Part shown: in pieces, positions 57,541 through 64,000 of the stretch | Layout: each line of letters opens with the position of its first letter | Position numbering within the stretch: the stretch's first letter is position 1 | NCBI GenBank assembly: GCA_028386065.3 | Contig: JAKUCV010007289.1 | Location: 17,017 to 81,016 of the forward strand | DNA: 64,000 nt | Direction: 5' to 3' | Origin: Turnera subulata | Lineage: Eukaryota; Streptophyta; Magnoliopsida; Malpighiales; Passifloraceae | The notes under the pieces: model-generated | Told to the model about the DNA's origin: nothing | Database searches by the model: none | The model's input: only the letters and a program-made list of their open reading frames with translations | Program-made: the position numbers and the translations under genes

Positions 57541-58040
57541 CCATATTGCCCTAGTATCCAAATCACCGTGTGTAAAGCTCCCGGGTACCCACAGGTTCCT
57601 TTCTCTCGATACTCACATGGTTTTTTTTGGTTTTTACCTTTTTTATAGAATTAAAAGGTACATTGTTTGCAACATACTAGAAATCACAACAGATACACAT
57701 ATACACGTACCATGTATTGACTAATTATGCATGAGAAGCTCAGGGTATGCAGTTGGTTGGGGGCCAAAAGACCGTCGCAAAGAGATAGTTTGGCCTACTC
57801 ACATGTGACGTAATGCACCGCATGAGGTCACAGGCCTATTAACCCCTATCATTCCTGAACGGCGAGAAATAGATTCCCTCTAGCCGATAACCCCGTCTGT
57901 CGGCATGTAATGGACTAGGATTCCTATACCCTTTTAAGGTAGAGGCATCACACAATAATCATGAATGCAAGGCACGCAAATGACAAACAAAGAGGCATAC
58001 AATAATCAACAATTGCAAAAAATTTCAAGAACCCTCTAAG
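57541..58040 (-). other. Leader of element D
   Basis: Non-coding. It aligns with the leader of F at 35040-35790, including CTACTCACATGTGAC and the AAGGCAC block near 57973. It lies between the primer site and gag. Confidence 0.65.
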
Positions 58041-58059
58041 TCCACAGTGAAGTTGCCAA
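58041..58059 (-). other. Primer binding site of element D
   Basis: The minus strand reads TTGGCAACTTCACTGTGGA, a decayed form of the Tat/Ogre site TGGCGACTCCGCTGGGGA, just after the LTR end. Confidence 0.65.
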
Positions 58060-58060
58060 C

Positions 58061-58740
58061 TGTGAGGACCCGACCAAAAATTTAATTTGATCCCTCACTA
58101 CATCAAAGGAATCGCCACCCGAATTTTATTTAGGAAAAAATTTAGGAAAAAACCATGACATGCATTACCCGCACCAACCGGTCATAGCGTTCCAAAGATG
58201 TAGAATTTTGGGGTTCGTCACGGATGGGAAGGTGTTAGGCACCCATCCTTGTTGGGGAAAAATTGTGTGGAATGGGAGAACAATGTATGCCGATGCACAA
58301 ACAACACAACAACAAAACAAAACAAACACAAGATAGAAATTAAACACATAATTGAGCTTGAGCTTCTGCCATTAGAAACTGCCTCCGTACTCCGGTGACC
58401 GGATTCAAAGCTCACGTAGTTCATACATGGCATCACACAACACATACAACACAGCAAACGATGCTGCAACATCACAACAACATCAACATTACAACAACAC
58501 ATTGATATTAAACTCACAACATTAATATCACAACCACAACATCAACATCACCGCAATATCGCAACAACATTACATAACTCACAAGCTAGCGACATCACAG
58601 TAACATCAACAACATAATAACAAGATCAAGATCATGACAACGACATGAATATCACAGCAAAAACATCCACATCACAGCGACATCACAACATGGACATAAC
58701 ACACAACAACATAACATGAAACAAAAACAAAATTTTGCTT
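58061..58740 (-). repeat. Partial 5' LTR of element D with ACATCA-rich tract
   Basis: It begins TGTGAGGACCCGACC on the plus strand. It shares GTCGCCACCCGAATTTTATTT and GGGAAGGTGTTAGGCACCC with the F LTR. A low-complexity tract built of ACATCA/ACAACA runs from about 58430 to 58720. It stops near 58740, so the outer LTR half is lost. Confidence 0.7.
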
Positions 58741-58779
58741 GCATCCCGTTTTCAGACCGAGACTACCTACATACTGATA

Positions 58780-60045
58780 ACATCTAATTGTTTGTGTTTT
58801 GTGATGGGTTTGAATGGCTTTTACTATGTGTTCTTGGTCAATTATGTGTATATTCTTTATATTATTGTGTGTTCTCAAGCATTTTGTCAATTAGTACTTC
58901 AATTTTGCTGAATAAGCGTTTTTATCAGAATTTATCATTTTTATCGAAGAATGGAAGCTTTTTAGCCAAGTTTGGAAACCAGGCCCAATATTGGAAACTT
59001 TTTGCAGTGAGCACAACCAACTATTTTGAAGATTTTGGGTGTTCTAGGCATCGAAATTAAGTGAGACCAATTGGAGACAAAACTAGACTTCCAGAACTTT
59101 CTATGGATTATATTTCTTAATTTTTAGACGAATTTGCATGGAGCAATAATTATTTTAATCCAGCCCAGGATGCAGATTTTTCTGTGTCGATCGAGGCCCA
59201 GTTTTTCAGCGATATCTTGAGCTACGGAGGTCCAATTGAAGAGTTCAATTTATGAACAGAAAGCTGAGAGAATTATCCACAACTATGTAGAAGAGCTCAA
59301 TGCCCAGTTCGAAAGTCTTCTAGGACTTATGTGGCGTGAATATTTCGGGTCAGAAAAAAGAAAAAAGTCCAACTTGGAGTGCAAGTCAAGAATTCAATTT
59401 TCATTCAAAGGAGAGCCCCACCGACTTCCAGCAGCTAAAGAAAGTATAAAAGGACCCCCTAGGTCGACATATTCAGGATGCAGAAGTCAGAGGGTGAAGC
59501 TCTGCCGAATTGGTTAGTTATTAGGTCACACACACTAGTAGGGTTAGGGTATTCGCTCTTTTGGATCCTCTAGGTGGTACCGAATTCCTCATCCAATTTC
59601 AAAGGTTATTCCCCACAATAATTCAACATTTTTCCAGCAAGATTTGAAGGTTTAGAGTCACAGGATCACCAGTCCAATTGCAGCAGAAGTCGTCACCAGA
59701 TGAGCACAGGCCGACGCCATCATCACCAACACAAATCGGCTACCCGACTTCACTACTCTCTCTTTTATTCGAATTTCATTCTGTTTAATTCTTTACTTGA
59801 TTAATTCTTGTGAGATTTTGATGATTTGCTATTTTATTATGATGAACTAATTCTTTAATCTAGGATTAGGGATGTAGCCAATTACTTCTATGGTTTTATT
59901 ATATATGGATTGATGTTTATTTAATTGATTGTGTTAATTGTTCAATCTATGTGTGCTGAATTTATTTTCTACTTTGGATTGATTCTTATTGATTGCAACA
60001 TGAGAGAGCTGCGTGATTTATATGATGATACCTAGAAGAAAATAT
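58780..60045 (+). repeat. LTR-like region of element H, first copy
   Basis: It has features of plant gypsy LTRs: a GATATCTTGAGCTACGGAGG block near 59211, a TATA box at 59445, and a long AT-rich 3' half. The part from 59418 on is repeated at 61272-61895. The exact ends are not defined; no TG...CA pair was fixed. Confidence 0.55.
59445..59453 (+). promoter_or_regulatory. TATA box of the H LTR
   Basis: AGTATAAAAGGACCCC. The second copy has TATAAAGG at 61310-61317. Confidence 0.6.
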
Positions 60046-61271
60046 TTTCGGAATCGGGTAGTTTCCCGAGGAGCCGGCTTGGGACCTGTCATTGTCTTCA
60101 GAGTTGAGTAATCGGCTAAGGTGAGGATGGATTTCCTTTGATATGTGCTTATATTACTCGGTTGTGCTGTTTGATGAATGTTGCACTATTGATTGTTGCA
60201 TTTGTTGTGGTTTGATTCGGGAAGTTTATCCCAGTGCCTTGATTGATTTAGGGATGTTTATCCCATGATTTGATTTTGTGATGTTTATCCCCGTACGTTG
60301 AATTTTTGGATATTTATCACTGTGTCTTTTTGGTATAAAGTATAATGGGTTAAATAATAAAATGTGATAAGGATGTCGATCCTTGGTTTTGGATAGGGAT
60401 GTCTATCCCGGTGTTTTGGTTAGGGATGTTGATCCCTGAGATTTGGTTTTGGATGATGATGATATAATTGTCACGTGATAAGTAGTGGTAGGACTCGATG
60501 GTTTAAGACTGTTTTGTGGTGTCCACGATCTGGGTTACTTGTGATAAGCATGTCTATGTTTAGGATGTCTATCCCGTGATTATATTTGGAATGTCTATCC
60601 CTGGGTTACTATTTTTGGGATGTCGATCCCTGGGCTCTCTTGGATTTGATCTGGCACCCAAAATATGTTGAGAACCAGGTCTGACCCCTAGCTTATTCGT
60701 GACAGGGCCCGGAAAGATAAAATTGGGAATTGGATTTTTGTTTAAATCTTTTTGGTCTTGGACCAGTTTCGGGTAGAGTCTTTGGATTGGTGTATTTTGG
60801 TTGTTATGCCTGTTTTTGACCTTGAATAATTTATAGTGTTGCATATTGATTGTCTATCCATGGTTGGTGGGCACTTCGGACTCACCCCTCAACTGCGGGC
60901 TTTCATCCCGTAGGTTGAGTTATTTGTGGTTCAGGTATGATGCATTCCAGACAGGCTGCGGCGTTATCCCTTGGACAGGACTCGGATCCATAGTTTGCAT
61001 CAGTGTCGCATACAGTGTCTTTGTGAGTTTTAAAAGTCTTCCGCTGTGCTGATTATTATTGTTGTTGGGCCTTGGGCCGGTTGTGATGTTATTGATGTTC
61101 CCGGGTTTGGGTGATATGTTTTGATATTGGGCCGAAGGGTCGAATTTTTGATGTTTATATTTTGGGCTGTTGAGCCAAAGTTTCTGTTGTATACACTGTA
61201 TGTTGGGCTTTGTTTGGTCGGGTCGTTACAGTTCCGGCACGTGTTTACTATGTACGGTAAATATGGGTAGG
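60046..61271 (+). repeat. Foreign LTR-like fragment with GGGATGTCGATCCC words
   Basis: It separates the two copies of the H segment. About ten inverted-repeat words lie between 60210 and 60635 (for example near 60250, 60393, 60423 and 60618), with arms GGGAT/ATCCC around a 4-base centre. The rest resembles chromovirus LTR text. No coding frame is recognised. Confidence 0.6.
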
Positions 61272-61895
61272 GGCGTTTCACCCACCGACTTCCAGTAGCT
61301 AAAGACAGTATAAAGGACCCCCTAGGTCGACATATTCAGGAGGCAGAAGTCAGAGGGCGAAGCTCTGCCGAAATTGTTAGTTATTAGGTCACACACACTA
61401 GTAGGGTTAGGGTTTCCACTTTTTTGGATCCTCTAGGTGGTGCCGAATTTCTCATCCAATTTCAAAGGTTATTCCCCACAACAATTCAACATTTTTTTAG
61501 CAAGATTTGAAGGTTTAGAGTCACAAAATCACTAGTCCATTTGCAGCAGAAGTCGTCACCAGAGGAGCACAAGTCGACGCCATCATCACCAACACAAATA
61601 GGCTACCCGGCTTCACTACTCTCTCTTTTATTCGATTTTCTTTCTGTTTAATTGTTTACTTGATGAATTCTTGTGAGATTTTGATGATTTGCTATTTTAT
61701 TATGATGAACTAATTCTCTAATCTAGGATTAGGGATGTAGCCAATTACTTCTATGGTTTTATTATATATGGATTGATGTTTATTTAATTGATTGTGTTGA
61801 TTGTTCAATCTATGTGTGCTGAATTTATTATCTACTTTGGATTGATTCTTAGTGATTTATATGATGATACCTAGAAGAACATAGAATGATTGATG
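61272..61895 (+). repeat. Second copy of the H LTR segment
   Basis: It aligns with 59418-60045 at high identity, from CCCACCGACTTCCAG to ATGATACCTAGAAGAA, with one deletion of about 28 bp. It leads into the H internal region. Confidence 0.8.
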
Positions 61896-61974
61896 CTAAA
61901 ATATGCGAGAGCTGATAGTTTCTTAGGGCATGATTGATTGTTTTGTGCTTAATGAGTTTAGTATTGATGCTAGG

Positions 61975-62092
61975 CTATGCGAGAGCTACGCGCGAACAAG
62001 CAACTACGCGAGAGCTACTCGCGAACAAGCAATTCCTAAGGTCAATTCGTAGATCGAGAGAACCTTACACAAGCAACTACACGCGAACAAGC
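61975..62092 (+). repeat. Tandem 29-bp repeat upstream of gag of H
   Basis: TATGCGAGAGCTACGCGCGAAC-AAGCAAC is followed by TACGCGAGAGCTACTCGCGAAC-AAGCAAT and a partial third unit near 62075. Each has CGCGAG...CTCGCG-like arms. Confidence 0.7.
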
Positions 62093-62109
62093 AAAAGTAG
62101 AAGCAATTC

Positions 62110-63450
62110 GTGGAGCCAGTGGAGTTTCTTCAAGACACTGAATTAGAAGAGGAAGCAGAAGTTGTAGCAGATAATTTCGAGATAGTCTTCATGGCAGAAG
62201 AAGGAAACAAGACATTGCGTGACTACGCAACACCTAGTTTGGATATCGTGCAGTCGAGCATTGCAAAGCCAGCGATTAATGCCAACAATTTCGAACTGAA
62301 GACAACACTCATTCACATGGTGCAACAGGAAGAATTTGGAGACCTTGATAATGAGGACCCGAATCAACATCTACAGACATTTACAGAGATTTGTGATTTG
62401 ATCAAGATCAATGGGGCGACTGATGATGCAATTCTACTTCGTCTATTCCCATTTTCTTTGCAAGGCATGGCTAAGAAGTGGTTGAAGTCAGGAGCAGCTA
62501 TAACATACAAGACGTGGGAGGAGCTTTCAGAGGCTTTTCTTGCAAAATACTATCCACCTGATAAAGCAGCACGTATCCGGAGCAAGATTACATCAATCAT
62601 TCAATTTGATGAAGAAAGTTTTTGTGAAGCATGGGAATGTTACAAGGATCTTATTCAAGGATGCCCACAACATGGATTACCCGAATGGCATGTAGTTCAA
62701 TCTTTCTTTAATGGTTTAAATGAGCCTTTGCGCATGAGTTTGGACGCAGCTTCAGGAGGGGCATTCACGGCGCAAGCACCAGATGTGGCGTATCAGAAAT
62801 TGGAGACGATGGCGAGTAACAGTTACCAGAGCTCTTCACGATAAAACAACAAGCGAATAGCTGGAATTCTGGAAGTGGAGACAGTGACAATGCTTAATTC
62901 GAAGCTAGATTCTTTGAGCCAGCAGGTAAAATCATGTGTTGCTGCTGTTATTCCGAGTTTAATATGTGATAAATGTGCAGGTGCTGGACACAATTCAATG
63001 AATTGTCCATCCGGAGACGAATTGACCATTGAGCATATGAATTACATTCATCAACGCCAACAACAATGCGGACCCTACACCAACACATACAATCCGGAAT
63101 GGAGGAATCATCCTAATTTCTCATGGAGGGAGAGTAACCCGAACGAGCAAGGCGGTTTTCAAATGAACGATTATGGGCAGAAGAGTTCAAGCATGCAAAT
63201 TCTGAAGAATCAAGACACGGATCTTACATCTATGATCAAAGCCATGATGGAGACTCAACGTATGCAAATGGAGATGATGCAAGGATTCACCAATCGGATG
63301 GCGAATATAGAGACTCACTCGAAGATGCTTGAGATGCAACTTGCACAGCAAGCGGAGGCGATCATGAGGACACCAGAAAACCTACCGGGACAGCCAACAG
63401 TCAATCCGAGAGAGCAAGTCAACACTGTAGCACTTAGAAGTGGAAAGTAG
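62110..63450 (+). pseudogene. Athila-type gag of element H
   Basis: One frame runs from MEPVEFLQDTELEEE (an inner Met at 62191, MAEEGNKTLRDYA, is also a good start) with a single stop at 62842 before it ends at 63448. The capsid core reads NFELKTTLIHMVQQEEFG, DPNQHLQTFTEICDLIKING and RLFPFSLQGMAKKWLKSG, a clear Retrotrans_gag. The zinc knuckle CDKCAGAGHNSMNC lies near 62967-63008. NTVALRSGK precedes the TAG. It needs few changes to be open, so it is younger than A, B and D. Confidence 0.88.
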
Positions 63451-63998
63451 TTAGATGATCCCAATCCACCTAAAGAAGATGTAGCCGACACCATCATTAA
63501 GCAAGAAGAAGAAGATGAGCAACCGAAAGCAGAGAAACAGTTTCCTGAAAAGGGAGCAGTGAAAAAGAAGCAAGAGCAAAAGAAGTGGATTCCCAAGTGG
63601 AAGCTAGCGAAGCAGAAAAGAGAGCAACCGAAGGAGATATGGCCTGAAGTCAAAGCTTATGAACCACCAGTTCCATTCCCTCAGCGACTTCAGCAGGGCA
63701 AAAAAGACGAACAATACGAGAGATTTCTTGAACATTTCAAAAATTGCATATTAATGTTCCATTTACTGAAGTAATTTCTCAAATGCCTATTTTTGCTAAA
63801 TTTCTCAAGGAAATTCTTTGCAGGAAAAGGAAGCTTGAAGAATACGAGACAGTGGCTTTGACGGAGGAGTGCAGTGCAATCCTGCAGAACAAGCTGCCAC
63901 CGAAACTGAAGGACCCTGAAAGTTTTTCTATTCATTGTAATATGGGTTCTATGTGCATTGAGCAAGCTCTATGTGATTTGGGAGCCAGTGTTAGTCTT
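63451..63998 (+). pseudogene. Start of Athila pol of element H (protease), cut by window edge
   Basis: The frame continues past the stop with LDDPNPPKEDVADT and PPVPFPQRLQQGKKDEQYERF. A frameshift near 63740 leads to HINVPFTEVISQMPIFAKFL and EECSAILQNKLPPKLKDP. The end gives LCDLGASVSL with the protease active-site block. Reverse transcriptase would follow outside the window. Confidence 0.85.
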
Positions 63999-64000
63999 AT

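Noticed and set aside
58430..58720. ACATCA-rich tract as another palindrome array
   Set aside because: It is low-complexity ACAACATCA text; AACATCGATGTT itself does not occur there.
1..63998. tRNA, rRNA, organelle inserts or an intact host gene
   Set aside because: None was recognised on either strand; all protein-like text traces to transposable elements or to the chromomethylase fragment.

Overview
The window is dense, nested transposable-element DNA from a flowering plant, probably a eudicot. It holds Ty1/copia and Ty3/gypsy (Athila-, Tat- and chromovirus-like) elements and a broken copy of a plant-type chromomethylase segment. I see no intact host gene, tRNA, rRNA or CRISPR array. Species cannot be told from the sequence.

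Layout. 1-6034: 5' part of copia element A on the minus strand. 6035-14153: copia element B of the same family on the plus strand, joined head to head with A. 14154-15436: 3' end of another LTR element (C). 15437-19132, 37618-42455 and 42456-43493: three copies (Y1, Y2, Y3) of a segment carrying a gypsy integrase fragment, a TIR DNA element and (Y1, Y2) a chromomethylase pseudogene. 19133-37444: a Tat-like gypsy element F (minus, TSD TACAT) inserted between Y1 and Y2. 24109-33541: a complete copia element G (minus, TSD CAACC) nested in F. 39707-40843: a solo LTR (TSD CATGA) inside Y2; its empty site survives in Y1. 43494-44994 plus 53872-54068: an LTR E' in Y3, split by 44995-53871, a complete gag-protease-only Athila-like element E (minus, TSD CAGTC). 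55050-58740: gag and protease of a second Tat-like element D (minus). 58780-63998: LTR and gag of an Athila-like element H (plus), running off the window.

Most notable. Two different copia families carry arrays of the perfect 12-bp palindrome AACATCGATGTT, about 87 copies counting degenerate ones. They occur mainly in pairs whose starts lie 20-22 bp (two helical turns) apart, while the linkers vary. In G one array lies in U3, 97 bp upstream of the LTR TATA box. A second lies between pol and an accessory ORF (ORF3), 91 bp upstream of a TATA-like box for that ORF. ORF3 is the only long coding frame in the window without a break. This suggests a promoter module shared by the LTR and ORF3, and possibly a self-recognising accessory factor. 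Other LTR families here each carry their own dispersed short inverted-repeat word (CACAGGCTGAGCCTGTG in E, GGGGCATGATGCCCC and GGCGGTCATG/CATGACCGCC in F, GGGATGTCGATCCC near H, TTGGTTT-N7-AAACCAA in C).

All coordinates, repeat counts and element boundaries were read by eye. Family and domain names rest on recognised motifs, not on database searches.
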